Assembly: GCF_032999765.1 (NCBI RefSeq)
Contig: NZ_CP136051.1
Location: 3,882,417 to 3,946,416 of the forward strand
DNA length: 64,000 bases
DNA from: Imperialibacter roseus
GTDB taxonomy: Bacteria; Bacteroidota; Bacteroidia; Cytophagales; Cyclobacteriaceae
Reading direction: 5' to 3'
How positions within the stretch are numbered: the stretch's first letter is position 1; each line of letters starts with the position of its first letter. Positions 28,001-36,521 of the stretch are shown here, piece by piece. The notes beneath the pieces are model-generated. The model did not search any database. It was given only the letters and a program-made list of their open reading frames with translations, and was not told the DNA's origin. The position numbers and the translations under genes were made by a program.

Positions 28001-28425
28001 ACTTCCACTTCCGACGCAGTTGCTACAACTGCCAGCAGCTCCGATACCAGGTTTGTCTGCTCGAAGGCACGGCTAACATTTATGGTCTCATCAATTCTTT
28101 TGAATTGTAATCCTGTTTCTCTGGCAATGCCGAGAAGTAACTCTGTCATCGGCTGGTTTTGCACAGCTAGCGAAATACGCTTTCTCGTATCAAAATCACT
28201 TCTTTTATAAGCGAAATCGAATTCAGTAATTTCCTCTATTCTGGAAAACGCCTCCTCAATTTTCAGGTTCTTCAGTTCAACTGAAACAAGGATTTCGTCA
28301 AGGCTTTTTCGTTGTGCTTCGCCCTCACTGGCAAATATCAGGGTGCATAATACAGTCTGCAGAATCATGCCATAAACTGCGTATTTTGACATAATTGCAA
28401 TTTTTTTCAGTACTTTTGATTTCAT
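25054..28425 (-). CDS. susC: SusC/RagA-family TonB-dependent transporter with STN domain
   Basis: A 1123-residue outer-membrane importer. In order: signal region (to about residue 38), an STN signalling domain (about 48-115, with SLAVQNQPMTELLLG), a carboxypeptidase-regulatory-like domain (VTGRVTDNGGNGLPGVNVLI), the plug beginning at EEIVVVGYGEQKKVSVTNAV, the RVRGITTLGNKNDALVIVDG strand, and the 22-strand barrel to the C-terminal WTLGANIQF. The STN domain links it to the FecR encoded just upstream and to the ECF sigma factor, so import should feed back on transcription. Partner of the adjacent susD. Confidence 0.95.
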   Translation of the reverse strand: MKSKVLKKIAIMSKYAVYGMILQTVLCTLIFASEGEAQRKSLDEILVSVELKNLKIEEAFSRIEEITEFDFAYKRSDFDTRKRISLAVQNQPMTELLLGIARETGLQFKRIDETINVSRAFEQTNLVSELLAVVATASEVEVTGRVTDNGGNGLPGVNVLIKGTSTGTVTDFDGNYKLLAEDNATLVFSFVGYKTAEVAIGGRTSISVTLDDDIAALEEIVVVGYGEQKKVSVTNAVAQVNGEELTKRPVSSIQQSLQGQAAGLTVLDQGGSPGRTATTMRVRGITTLGNKNDALVIVDGVEQQLTNINPGDIESVSILKDAASTAIYGSRAANGVILITTKRAKEGKVTVDYSTYYALQNSVNNPKMDMPSYMKLQQVAYENAGLVVPQKFTDQGIDEYLRGNKTDPEKFPHVNEWYKVMLYAAPQFNHNLAVSGGSETFKARMSMRYMKQNSILDVPIDYGSNLRDVRVNSDFKASENLTFSTDLNYRSNYSLAPVNEANVFDRFIHGSLFATPKYEDGTYGLSTQGNNPLMFAEQQGTSKLWNENIFGSAKAQWKIVDHLTFSSQLAMRIDNIRRKDFTNAFSNTDKNTNITRTVVNNSLTEIRDNSTEYTWNNLLLYDNAFGNHEVKALLGYSTIDNAKDSLRAYRERFYNNDIQSIGQGADDGTKTNYGVNSQFGLRSYFSRVNYSYNDRYLLEMNARYDGSSRFTGSNQYSFFPSFSGGWRISEEDFMQGIVPLDEFKLRASWGKTGNQTVGLYSYYQSLFASAYTFNGVSVIGFQPTTISNRDITWETTTQTDIGFDAQVFGGFTVALDYYFKRTEGILLNLPIPATIGLGAPPQNAGVVDNKGVELQLGYRNAPDKALRYNTTLNISANRNNVVSLSGTGPYITGSDINPLTIIDEGLPINSQWGYKTDGLFQTQEEVDSYPNIGPNRGPGDVKYVDINNDGLINASDRVVIGKSFPDFVFALNGNVSYKNFELNLLLQGASGVDTRLAGGIAENGNNEGFVPEIVSKGNYWTSENTDARFPRPYKRDLLNMYTSDRMIIDGSYLRLKNVQLLYNLPDMLVTKMRMTRANVYVSATNLFTISKLNQWGLDPEVGNGRATYYPQVSLWTLGANIQF

Positions 28426-28469
28426 AGTCTAAGTAGTTTTTGTTTGCGAAATTCAAGAACACAGACTTT

Positions 28470-28520
28470 GTCTCATGATTGCCGTCAAGCCATCCCCATG
28501 TTTTGTCGGCTTCATGAGAC
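28470..28520 (-). promoter_or_regulatory. Hairpin in the susC leader
   Basis: GTCTCATGATTGCCG at 28470-28484 pairs imperfectly with CGGCTTCATGAGAC ending at 28520. It lies between the fecR stop and the susC start, 45-95 nt ahead of susC. A T run follows it only on the plus strand, so on the susC strand it looks more like an mRNA structure or protein-binding site than a terminator. Confidence 0.4.
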
Positions 28521-28589
28521 TCTTTTTTAACTTGTGTTTATTTCCATAAGCTTATCGTTGGTTAATTTTAGTTGTTGTCCAAAGCGGCG

Positions 28590-29621
28590 TTAATAAATTC
28601 TTACGGTCTTGCTTTTGATTTCATATTCGAAATCGTAGACGAATGCCAATCCTTCCAGCACGAGTTCCAAAGGCTTGTTTTTATAAGCGCCACTGAAATC
28701 CTTTTCTAGCGATATCCTCTTTTCAACTTTGATGCTAACGCCATACCACTGTTCCAGCCTTTCCAATACTTCTCCGAATTCGGCGTTTTCGAAATATATC
28801 AAGCCTTCTTTCCATTCGAATAAATCCCTTTCATCGAATGATTCTTTGTTGAGTGTACGGTGAAGTTTTTCAAAAACGCCCATCTCACCAGGCACTAATA
28901 CCAAAGTCTCCCCGTCATTTCCTGATTTCTTCCCTCCAGCTTTCTCAACCGACACTTTACCAGTTGCTACTGCCACCTTAACCCCTTCAGCATTCGGATA
29001 GGCTCTGACGGTAAACGAAGTGCCCAGAACCCTTGTAATCAACTGTTCGGTCTCTATAATAAATGGGCGGCTGGGGTCTTTAGTCACATCAAAAAAAGCT
29101 TCACCTTCCAAAGTCACCTTTCGCTCTTTACCCTCAAACCGTTCCTGATAAACGAGCTTACTGTCAGCGTTCAAGGTCACAACACTACCATCAGAAAGGA
29201 TAATAGTTGACTTTTGGCCCTTTGGGTTGATTTTTTCGACATAAGTAATTGTTTCCACTTGTTCAGTGGCAACAAGTGAGGTTTCCTTTCCCTTGATCAA
29301 ATAGAAAACAACACTAAAAACTGCCACCGGAACTAAAACAGCGGCTACACGAAGCCAGTAAGGCATTACTCTCAGCGTCTTAGGCAGGTTCTGCTCTTTC
29401 ATTTGGTCTAGCGAGGCAGCAATGCGATTTGTCAAACGCTCAGTGACCTCAACTTCCATCTGAGGAAACAGATGGCTTTCATTCCATATGATCTCCGCTT
29501 GCGGGCCAAGGTCATCCGTACCCCCTTCATCAATCAGGCGCATCAACAGGTCGACTTCCTTGTCGCTGGCCTGACCTGAAAGGTACTTTTGAAATAGCTC
29601 TTGCTTTTTTCTAGTCTTCAC
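28590..29621 (-). CDS. FecR-family anti-sigma factor
   Basis: A 343-residue inner-membrane sensor. Residues 1-85 are the cytoplasmic sigma-binding part, one transmembrane helix follows (RVAAVLVPVAVFSVVFYLI, about 93-111), then the periplasmic FecR domain (ILSDGSVVTLNADSKLVY, VTLEGEAFFDVTKDPSRPF, VLGTSFTVRAYPNAEGVKVA) and the C-terminal DUF4974-type domain that contacts the STN domain of SusC. Gene order fecR-susC-susD is standard, but here the ECF sigma gene is divergent rather than upstream in the same direction. Confidence 0.93.
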   Translation of the reverse strand: MKTRKKQELFQKYLSGQASDKEVDLLMRLIDEGGTDDLGPQAEIIWNESHLFPQMEVEVTERLTNRIAASLDQMKEQNLPKTLRVMPYWLRVAAVLVPVAVFSVVFYLIKGKETSLVATEQVETITYVEKINPKGQKSTIILSDGSVVTLNADSKLVYQERFEGKERKVTLEGEAFFDVTKDPSRPFIIETEQLITRVLGTSFTVRAYPNAEGVKVAVATGKVSVEKAGGKKSGNDGETLVLVPGEMGVFEKLHRTLNKESFDERDLFEWKEGLIYFENAEFGEVLERLEQWYGVSIKVEKRISLEKDFSGAYKNKPLELVLEGLAFVYDFEYEIKSKTVRIY

Positions 29622-29748
29622 TTGGTTACCCTTTTGTATATATCTCCCAAAAGCCAGACGAACGGGTGACTGAACTGGTAACTTTTTTTTATTTCTAAAC
29701 TATTTTTCGACATTAGGAGATAACTAATACCTACAACACACCTACATA

Positions 29749-30303
29749 ATGCTACGCCCTCAGCTAGTTGAAGCCATCAAAAACGGCGACAAAGAGGCTT
29801 TTGAAGAGTTGTACCACAACTATTTTCAGAGGGTGTATTTCTTTGCTTTTAAGATTTGCAAGTCAAAAGAAATTGCTGAAGAAATTACGCAAGATACCTT
29901 CATTACAATCTGGAATAAGCGAAATTCTCTAGATATTACCCTGTCACTAGAAGGTCTTATTTATAAAATTGCCAGAGATTTTTCATTCAAGCAATTGCAA
30001 AAAATAGCCAGGGTTCACGCCATTGAAGCTGACTTGAAAGAGTTGATTTCAAACCTGGACAATTCCACTCAGGACGATATCAGCTTCCGGGAGTGTTTGA
30101 GAAATATCGAAGCGGTAATGGACAAGCTTCCGAAAAAAAGAAAAGAAATTTTCCAGAGAAGGATCATGGATCAGCAGAGTATAAAAATGATCAGCGAAAA
30201 CATGGGAATTAGTGAAAACACAACCAAGACCCAGTTACTCAAGGCCACCAAGTTTGTCAGAGAGCAGCTCGGAAGTATTCTGTCGCTTACGCTTTTCTTG
30301 TAA
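29749..30303 (+). CDS. ECF RNA polymerase sigma factor (FecI-like)
   Basis: A 184-residue sigma-70 family protein. Region 2 is FEELYHNYFQRVYFFAFKIC with EEITQDTFITIWNKR; region 4 contains MDKLPKKRKEIFQRR and an HTH with MISENMGISENTTKTQLLKA. It should direct transcription of the susC/susD/sulfatase genes when released by the divergently encoded FecR. The two genes share a 127-nt intergenic region (29622-29748). It is followed by an efficient hairpin terminator, so it is monocistronic. Confidence 0.92.
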   Translation: MLRPQLVEAIKNGDKEAFEELYHNYFQRVYFFAFKICKSKEIAEEITQDTFITIWNKRNSLDITLSLEGLIYKIARDFSFKQLQKIARVHAIEADLKELISNLDNSTQDDISFRECLRNIEAVMDKLPKKRKEIFQRRIMDQQSIKMISENMGISENTTKTQLLKATKFVREQLGSILSLTLFL

Positions 30304-30305
30304 AA

Positions 30306-30331
30306 AAATGGTGAGCGTCGGCTCACCATTT
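30306..30331 (+). terminator. Terminator of the ECF sigma gene
   Basis: AAATGGTGAGC and GCTCACCATTT form a perfect 11-bp stem with a GTCG loop, directly after the sigma-factor stop. It is symmetrical and could also serve the GMC gene ending at 30365 on the opposite strand. Confidence 0.85.
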
Positions 30332-30364
30332 CATTTATGTTATTTTGCTGTAGTCGGTTATCTT

Positions 30365-32077
30365 CTAAGTCGTCTCCTTCGGCATTTCCTTCACCGCAAA
30401 ATCCACCGCTCTGGCTGTTAGTGCCATGTAAGTGAGCGAGGGGTTTTGTGTGCTGGTAGAGGTCATGCAAGCCCCGTCAGTAACAAAGACGTTTTTGGCC
30501 AGATGCATCCGGTTCCACTTGTCAAGCAGCGACGTTTTAGGGTCTTTGCCCATGCGTACACCGCCCATTTCATGGATATCCAGGCCAGGCGCCTGTTTGG
30601 AATCGTTCGACTGAATGTCGGTAAAGCCGGCCATTGTGAACATCTCAGTGAGTTGCTCTATGTAATCAGCCACCATTTTTTCGTCGTTGTCGTCATAGTC
30701 CACATTGACTTTCAGCAATGGGATGCCCCACTCGTCCTTCTGCGTTGGGTCAATACCCCAGTAATTAGACTCTTTCGGAATAGTTTCTCCCATCATGTGA
30801 GAGCCTACTCGCCATCCACCCCACTCAGGGTTGAGTAAATTTGATTTGAGCGACTCACCAACTCCATCATAGTTCCGATCCACCTGGCGGCCGGCACTGA
30901 AGCCAGCGGCATAGCCCCTCAGGAAGTTGGTTTCCTGCTTGTACACGTTACGGAAACGAGGTATATACCCGCTGGTGGGCCTACGGCCTAGGGAAGTGGT
31001 GTCAGGAAAACCATCGTATCTTCCGGAAACCCTGGCTCTGTAATTGTGGAAAGCCGCATATTTGCCAAGCAACCCATTGTCATTGCCCAATCCGTTCGGA
31101 AAACGATTCGAAGTCGAATTGAGAAGGATCAGATTGGTGTTCAACGCTCCTGCATTTACAAATACGATGGAAGCATAGTACTCGATCATTTCCTTCGATT
31201 CGGAATCAACCACCCGCACGCCGGTCACTTTCTCTTTCACATCGTCATAGATAAGAGAGTGTACCACAGAGAATGGTCTTAGTGTGGCATTGCCTGTTTT
31301 CAATGCCCATGGAATCGTGGACGAATTACTATTGAAGTAGCCTCCAAACGGGCACCCACGCTGACACAAGGTTCTGTTCATGCACTGGCCCCTTCCCTGC
31401 TCCAAGTGAATAGGCTGAGGCTCGGAAAGGTGGGCACAACGGGCAGAGATGATATTTCTATCCTTATAGGTCGACTCTACTTTCTCTTTGAAGTAGCCTT
31501 CTACGCAATTCAGGTCGTAGCCTGGCAAAAACTCGCCATCAGGAAGATTAGGAAGACCATCTTTGAAGCCGGCAATGCCTACAAACTTCTCAACGTAACT
31601 GTACCAGGGAGCAATGTCCTTGTACCTGATTGGCCAATCGACTGCGAAGCCATCTCTGGCCGGGCCCTCAAAGTCGAAGTCGCTCCAGCGCTGTGTCTGT
31701 CTCGCCCACATAATGGACTTGCCTCCCACCTGGTAGCCCCTGATCCAGTCAAAAGGCTTCTCTTGCACGTAGGGATGCTCTTTGTCTTTCACAAAGAAGT
31801 GCATAGAATCTTCCCGGAAATTGTAACACTTGCTTACTATCGGATTCTCTTCCACTATTTCCTGTGGCACCTGCATCCGATGCTTGAATTCCCAGGGCAT
31901 CATATTGGTGGTTGGGTAGTCCACGTTGTGCTTCACATCCCTTCCCCGCTCAAGAATCAGCGTTTTCAAGCCTTTGTCGGCCAGCTCTTTGGCTGCCCAT
32001 CCTCCGCTCATTCCCGAACCGATGACAATGGCGTCGTAGGTGTTTTCTTTGGTGCTGTCTATATTAAAATTTGCCAT
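30365..32077 (-). CDS. GMC-family oxidoreductase (gluconate 2-dehydrogenase large-subunit type)
   Basis: A 570-residue flavoprotein. FAD-binding motif YDAIVIGSGMSGGWAAKELA near the N-terminus, GYQVGGKSIMWARQTQRW at about 110-130, and the C-terminal FVTDGACMTSTSTQNPSLTY are typical of the membrane-associated gluconate/sugar dehydrogenase branch. It probably oxidises a sugar or sugar acid and passes electrons to a cytochrome. It overlaps the upstream subunit 3 gene by one base (TAATG). No cytochrome c subunit is adjacent. Export would depend on the Tat-tagged partner, since no signal peptide is visible here. Confidence 0.9.
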   Translation of the reverse strand: MANFNIDSTKENTYDAIVIGSGMSGGWAAKELADKGLKTLILERGRDVKHNVDYPTTNMMPWEFKHRMQVPQEIVEENPIVSKCYNFREDSMHFFVKDKEHPYVQEKPFDWIRGYQVGGKSIMWARQTQRWSDFDFEGPARDGFAVDWPIRYKDIAPWYSYVEKFVGIAGFKDGLPNLPDGEFLPGYDLNCVEGYFKEKVESTYKDRNIISARCAHLSEPQPIHLEQGRGQCMNRTLCQRGCPFGGYFNSNSSTIPWALKTGNATLRPFSVVHSLIYDDVKEKVTGVRVVDSESKEMIEYYASIVFVNAGALNTNLILLNSTSNRFPNGLGNDNGLLGKYAAFHNYRARVSGRYDGFPDTTSLGRRPTSGYIPRFRNVYKQETNFLRGYAAGFSAGRQVDRNYDGVGESLKSNLLNPEWGGWRVGSHMMGETIPKESNYWGIDPTQKDEWGIPLLKVNVDYDDNDEKMVADYIEQLTEMFTMAGFTDIQSNDSKQAPGLDIHEMGGVRMGKDPKTSLLDKWNRMHLAKNVFVTDGACMTSTSTQNPSLTYMALTARAVDFAVKEMPKETT

Positions 32078-32637
32078 TACATTACAATTAATCCGTCAGT
32101 AGATACACATGCCTGGAAGGGGCCTGGCACGTGCTTATAGGGGAATTTTTCTGTCAAGATGTACTGCGAAGACATATAACCCCTAATCGTGTATCCCTTG
32201 GTAGCATCCAGAAATGATTTAACATCTTTCAGGCCTGGTTTAGATGCATCGTCAGCATCTTCCATGGCCATGATGTCGGTAAGAACTTTCTCTTTGTAGG
32301 CCTGGTCGCCTTTTGCAAAAGCCTTGTCAAAATTTTCCTTAACAAAAGGGCCAAATTTTTGAAGACCACTCGTAAATACACCCTGCTCGCTCTTGTCCAT
32401 ACAATCGTCGGCCATCACCAGCACAAACTTGTAGACCTCCAGCTCGTCAGCGCCGGGAATTTCTCCAGAAGGGATAATGGTTTGCACAATTTTGGCGAGC
32501 AAATCTTGCTGATCAGCATCTATCTGCAAATTATTAAGTGCCATGGCCACCCGTTCAGGTTCGAACGAGCACGATGGCAGGAGCGCCACTCCACCAGCAA
32601 AAAGGGCAGCTTGTTTAAGGGCGGTTCGTCTGTCCAT
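32077..32637 (-). CDS. Gluconate 2-dehydrogenase subunit 3 family protein
   Basis: A 186-residue small subunit. The N-terminus MDRRTALKQAALFAGGVALL, with PSC following, looks like a Tat-type signal, possibly with a lipid-modified Cys. The mature part contains the family segment LLAKIVQTIIPSGEIPGADE. In this family the small subunit carries the large GMC subunit across the membrane. It is immediately upstream of, and translationally coupled to, the GMC gene. Confidence 0.9.
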   Translation of the reverse strand: MDRRTALKQAALFAGGVALLPSCSFEPERVAMALNNLQIDADQQDLLAKIVQTIIPSGEIPGADELEVYKFVLVMADDCMDKSEQGVFTSGLQKFGPFVKENFDKAFAKGDQAYKEKVLTDIMAMEDADDASKPGLKDVKSFLDATKGYTIRGYMSSQYILTEKFPYKHVPGPFQACVSTDGLIVM

Positions 32638-32911
32638 GATTAAAATATTTCACAGTGTTGTTTCAAAGGAAAACTGAATTAAATGAATCCTGCTGAAAGA
32701 AGTAACGAATAGGCTGATTTTTATAGCCCAGTATACTATGGTGAATTATTTGCCACCTAAAATAGAACTATCTGCTACCCCCAATGCAGCCAACGGTCTT
32801 ATCAACAACTTCGTGCTTTTTATCAAAAAAAATTATCGGGTAAGTAAATGTTTGGAAACCTTTGGCGGCGGTCATCGTCATTGTAGCAAGTTAAAATCTC
32901 AAAATAATCAT

Positions 32912-35272
32912 ATGCCTAATTTTTTTAAATGCTTGCTGCTGAGCAGCTTGCTCTCGGGATACTCTTTTGCCTTTGCCAGCCAGGACTTAACGCAAACAGT
33001 GAAGGGCCAGGTGCTGGATGCGCAGTCGCTGGCGCCTGTGCCAGGTGCCACGGTAATGATCGTCAACAGCAACCCCATGAAGGGTGCGGTAACCGACCTT
33101 GATGGCTATTTCAAAATTGAAAAAGTGCCTGTTGGGCGCCACCATGTGCAGATTTCATTTGTTGGCTACGAAAACAAACTGATTCCGGAAGTGCTGGTGG
33201 GCTCAGGAAAAGAAGTGGTACTGAATGTTCACCTGACAGAATCCATTGTTCAAATGGCTGAGGTGGTTGTCACTGCCTCGGAACAAGACAAAGGAACTCC
33301 ACTTAACGACTTTGCCACTGTCAGTGCCAAATCCATCAACGTGGAGGAAACAAGCCGTTATGCGGCAACCTTTGATGATCCGGCCAGGGCTGCACAGTCT
33401 TTTGCAGGTGTGCGTGGCGGCGGCGATGACATCCAAAATGAGCTGGTGATCAGAGGCAACTCCCCCAGAGGCATGCTTTGGCGGGTAGAGGGTGTGGAAG
33501 TACCTAACCCCAATCACTTTGCGGAGGAGGGCTCTTCATCGGGAGGCATCAGTATTTTGAGCAACAACATGCTCGCCAATTCCGACTTTTACACAGGTGC
33601 ATTTCCTGCGCAGTATGGCAACGCTCTGAGTGGTGTGTTTGACATCAACCTCAGAAAAGGCAATACCGATAAGAGAGAATACGCTTTTCAGGCGGGTGTG
33701 CTTGGCATTGCCGTGGCGGCCGAAGGCCCGCTAAAAAAAGGAGGCAAAGCTTCGTATTTATTGAACTACCGCTATTCTACACTTTCTCTGCTTAACCAAC
33801 TTGGTCTGCTTCCTATCTTCGGAGAAGAAGAGATTGTGTTTCAGGATCTATCCTACAAGCTTCATTTACCGACCCGGAAGGCCGGTACCTTCTCCCTATG
33901 GGGCCTCGGGGGGCTGAGCAGAGACACCGAGCTGGCTGTGCCTGAAGATGGAGACAATTTCAACAGCAATTTTAAGTCAGGCATGGGCGCAATGGGCCTT
34001 TCCCATATCTACTTTTTGAATAACGATACTTTTCTCGAAACAAAACTCACAAGTTCCAGAGGTTACAATTCTTATGACGAAGACTCGCTGAAACTCCAGG
34101 TGCACAACAAGGAATCTTTTCTGAGGAAAGACTACCGGGTATCGACAATGCTTAATCAAAAGTTCAACGCCCGCAATACGCTGCGCTCCGGCATCATTGC
34201 CAGTTCCCTCGGCTACGACCTCATTTCAAGCTACTACAACAATATTGATGACACCACTTACACGGGACTAGACGCAGCCGGTAGCATGTTGTTCCTTCAG
34301 GGTTTCTCACAATGGCAGTACCGGGCAGGTGAGCATCTGACGTTGAACACAGGGTTCCACTATTCGCACCTTTTTCTGAAAAACCAGCATGCACTGGAAC
34401 CACGTTTTGGAATGAAGTGGACAGTTGCCAGGGGTTCATCGATAACTGCAGGCATTGGGCTTCACAGCCGCCTTGAATCGGCGTCGCTCTATCTGGCTAA
34501 CGAAACCCTTGAGGATGGAACCCTGGTTCAGCACAACAAGGGCCTCGAGATGAGCAAAGCCGGTCATTTTGTAATTGGTTATGAAAAACAGCTGACCGAG
34601 AACGTTCGGCTAAAAGCCGAAGCCTATTATCAGCACCTTTATAATGTACCGATTGCACAAGTGACAAATACGGATGAATGGGCGCCAACATTTAGTGTAC
34701 TGAACGCCAAAGATGGCTACACGACTCGTCCATTAACCAACAACGGAACCGGGCGCAACTATGGCCTCGAGCTAACGCTGGAAAAGTTCTTAACAAACGG
34801 TTTTTACTATATGGTCACTTCTTCACTGTACCAGTCGAAGTATACCGGAGCGGATGGTATCGAACGAAACACACGTTTCAACGGAAATTTTACCGGTAAT
34901 TTTATCGCTGGTAAAGAGTATAAGGTCGGCAGAACAAAGGATAATCTTCTCGGCTTCAATACCCGGGTGATTTATGCTGGCGGCAACCGGAAAGTACCGA
35001 TTAATCTTGAGCAAAGCATTGCTGAGGACAGAACAGTGTTAGACTATGCGAATGCTTATGACCAACGTCTGCCCGACTATGCCCGATTGGATGTTGGCAT
35101 AAGCTACCGCCGCAACAAACCCGGACATTCGTCCATCCTTTCAATTAATGTTCAGAATGTAACAGCCAGATACAATGTGTTTGGTGAGTACTTTGACAGC
35201 AGAACTGGCAAAATTGAGACATTCCAGCAGTTGGGGCTTTTGCCTAACCTGAGCTATAGAATAGAATTTTAA
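32912..35272 (+). CDS. TonB-dependent receptor with carboxypeptidase-like domain
   Basis: A 786-residue outer-membrane receptor. I start at the ATG at 32912, where the signal peptide MPNFFKCLLLSSLLSGYSFA begins; an in-frame ATG at 32738 would place 58 residues ahead of it. Domains: CarboxypepD_reg-like (KGQVLDAQSLAPVPGATVMI), plug (VVVTASEQDKGTPLNDFATV, RGGGDDIQNELVIRGNSPRG), then a barrel ending LSYRIEF. No SusD partner and no STN domain. Ligand unknown; such receptors take up peptides, metals or small glycans. Followed by a strong terminator. Confidence 0.9.
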   Translation: MPNFFKCLLLSSLLSGYSFAFASQDLTQTVKGQVLDAQSLAPVPGATVMIVNSNPMKGAVTDLDGYFKIEKVPVGRHHVQISFVGYENKLIPEVLVGSGKEVVLNVHLTESIVQMAEVVVTASEQDKGTPLNDFATVSAKSINVEETSRYAATFDDPARAAQSFAGVRGGGDDIQNELVIRGNSPRGMLWRVEGVEVPNPNHFAEEGSSSGGISILSNNMLANSDFYTGAFPAQYGNALSGVFDINLRKGNTDKREYAFQAGVLGIAVAAEGPLKKGGKASYLLNYRYSTLSLLNQLGLLPIFGEEEIVFQDLSYKLHLPTRKAGTFSLWGLGGLSRDTELAVPEDGDNFNSNFKSGMGAMGLSHIYFLNNDTFLETKLTSSRGYNSYDEDSLKLQVHNKESFLRKDYRVSTMLNQKFNARNTLRSGIIASSLGYDLISSYYNNIDDTTYTGLDAAGSMLFLQGFSQWQYRAGEHLTLNTGFHYSHLFLKNQHALEPRFGMKWTVARGSSITAGIGLHSRLESASLYLANETLEDGTLVQHNKGLEMSKAGHFVIGYEKQLTENVRLKAEAYYQHLYNVPIAQVTNTDEWAPTFSVLNAKDGYTTRPLTNNGTGRNYGLELTLEKFLTNGFYYMVTSSLYQSKYTGADGIERNTRFNGNFTGNFIAGKEYKVGRTKDNLLGFNTRVIYAGGNRKVPINLEQSIAEDRTVLDYANAYDQRLPDYARLDVGISYRRNKPGHSSILSINVQNVTARYNVFGEYFDSRTGKIETFQQLGLLPNLSYRIEF

Positions 35273-35319
35273 AAGCCGATGCCACAAAAGATATAACAAA
35301 ACCGGTCGGGAGTTTTCCC

Positions 35320-35358
35320 AAACCCCAGAATTTCTCCACAGTTCTGGGGTTTATTTTT
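35320..35358 (+). terminator. Terminator after the TonB receptor gene
   Basis: AAACCCCAGAA (35320-35330) and TTCTGGGGTTT (35342-35352) form a perfect 11-bp stem followed by ATTTTTAT. Confidence 0.85.
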
Positions 35359-35389
35359 ATCTTTAACTTTTACGAAAGACACAATTTTT

Positions 35390-36397
35390 ATGTTTAACAC
35401 CCTCAAAGAAGTACGCTGGGGCATTATTGGCGTAGGCGATGTATGCGAAGTAAAAAGTGGTCCGGCATTCCAGAAAGTAGAAAACTCAAGCCTCGTGGCC
35501 GTCATGCGGCGCAACGGCGAAAAGGCAGCTGACTTCTCCAAAAGACACGGCGTCCCAAAATGGTATGACGATGCTGACAAACTTATTAACGACCCTGATA
35601 TCAACGCCATCTATATCGCCACTCCTCCCGGCTCACATGCCGACTACACTTTCAAAGCTGCCAAGGCAGGCAAGCCAGTGTACGTGGAAAAACCTATGGC
35701 TAGAAGTTCGGCAGAATGTCAGTCCATGGTGGATGCCTGCCAAGCAGCAGGAGTACCTTTGTTCATTGCCTACTACCGCAGAATGCTGCCCAATTTTTTG
35801 AAGGTAAAATCATTGATTGAATCTGGGGTAATTGGCGACGTGAGGTATGTAAATATTAAGCTCAATAAGCCACTGGAGCCGGACATAGTGGGTGCAGCCC
35901 ATGACCCTGAAAACTGGCGCATTTTTCCTGAAGTGGCTGGCGGTGGTTATTTCTACGACCTCGGCTGCCATCAACTAGATATTCTGGACTTTCTGCTAGG
36001 CCCTGTGAAACACGCCCATGGTTATGCGGCCAACCAGGGTGGTATTTACCCGGCAGAAGATATTGTGACTGGCTCATTCGTTTTTGAAAGTGGTGTGCTC
36101 GGGCAGGGAACCTGGTGCTTTGCTACCTCAGATGCCTCAGATGAAGAGGTAACTACCATCATTGGCAGCAAGGGTGAGATTTCTTTCCCCTATTTCAGCG
36201 ACCACTCCGTGACATTGAAAGTGGAAGGAAAGCCCGCCGAAAGGATGACGTTTGATATCCCCAGACACATTCAGCAGCCACTCATACAAACCATCGTAGA
36301 CGAACTCACTGGCAAAGGCAAATGTCCAAGCACAGGCGTTTCAGCCACCCGAACAAATTGGGTAATGGAGCAGCTTTGCAAAAGAATTGATCAGTAG
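35390..36397 (+). CDS. Gfo/Idh/MocA-family oxidoreductase
   Basis: A 335-residue NAD(P)-dependent sugar dehydrogenase-type protein. Rossmann motif WGIIGVGDVCEVKSGPAFQ, the EKP catalytic motif in VYVEKPMARSSAEC (about residues 96-108), and GGGYFYDLGCHQLDILDFLLG in the C-terminal alpha/beta domain. No signal peptide, so cytoplasmic. Family members act on inositols, sugars, biliverdin or sugar nucleotides; the substrate cannot be assigned. Its 3' end abuts the REP region around the RAYT gene. Confidence 0.88.
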   Translation: MFNTLKEVRWGIIGVGDVCEVKSGPAFQKVENSSLVAVMRRNGEKAADFSKRHGVPKWYDDADKLINDPDINAIYIATPPGSHADYTFKAAKAGKPVYVEKPMARSSAECQSMVDACQAAGVPLFIAYYRRMLPNFLKVKSLIESGVIGDVRYVNIKLNKPLEPDIVGAAHDPENWRIFPEVAGGGYFYDLGCHQLDILDFLLGPVKHAHGYAANQGGIYPAEDIVTGSFVFESGVLGQGTWCFATSDASDEEVTTIIGSKGEISFPYFSDHSVTLKVEGKPAERMTFDIPRHIQQPLIQTIVDELTGKGKCPSTGVSATRTNWVMEQLCKRIDQ

Positions 36398-36400
36398 ATT

Positions 36401-36474
36401 GGTCTGTCGGGGGACAGACCAAGGGTGAACGAAGAAAGGTATACCCACGCCTAAGGGCTGTCCCCTGACAGCCT
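36401..36474. repeat. REP palindrome pair upstream of the RAYT gene
   Basis: REP 1 is GGTCTGTCGGGGGACAGACC (36401-36420, arms GGTCTGTC/GACAGACC). REP 2 is GGGCTGTCCCCTGACAGCCT (36455-36474), which in reverse complement resembles REP 1 with a compensated T-A to C-G pair in the stem. The two are therefore inverted relative to each other, like a REPIN. They begin 4 nt after the Gfo gene stop codon. Confidence 0.8.
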
Positions 36475-36521
36475 CGCCTTTACGAAAAAGGTTTAGCGAC
36501 ACTCAAAGAACGTTTCTGACT

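Noticed and set aside
31406-32140. Plus-strand open frame (244 codons) inside the GMC and subunit 3 genes
   Set aside because: Antisense to two clear genes; no start context or domain.
32738-32911. N-terminal extension of the TonB receptor gene
   Set aside because: It would place 58 residues before a perfect signal peptide, preventing export.
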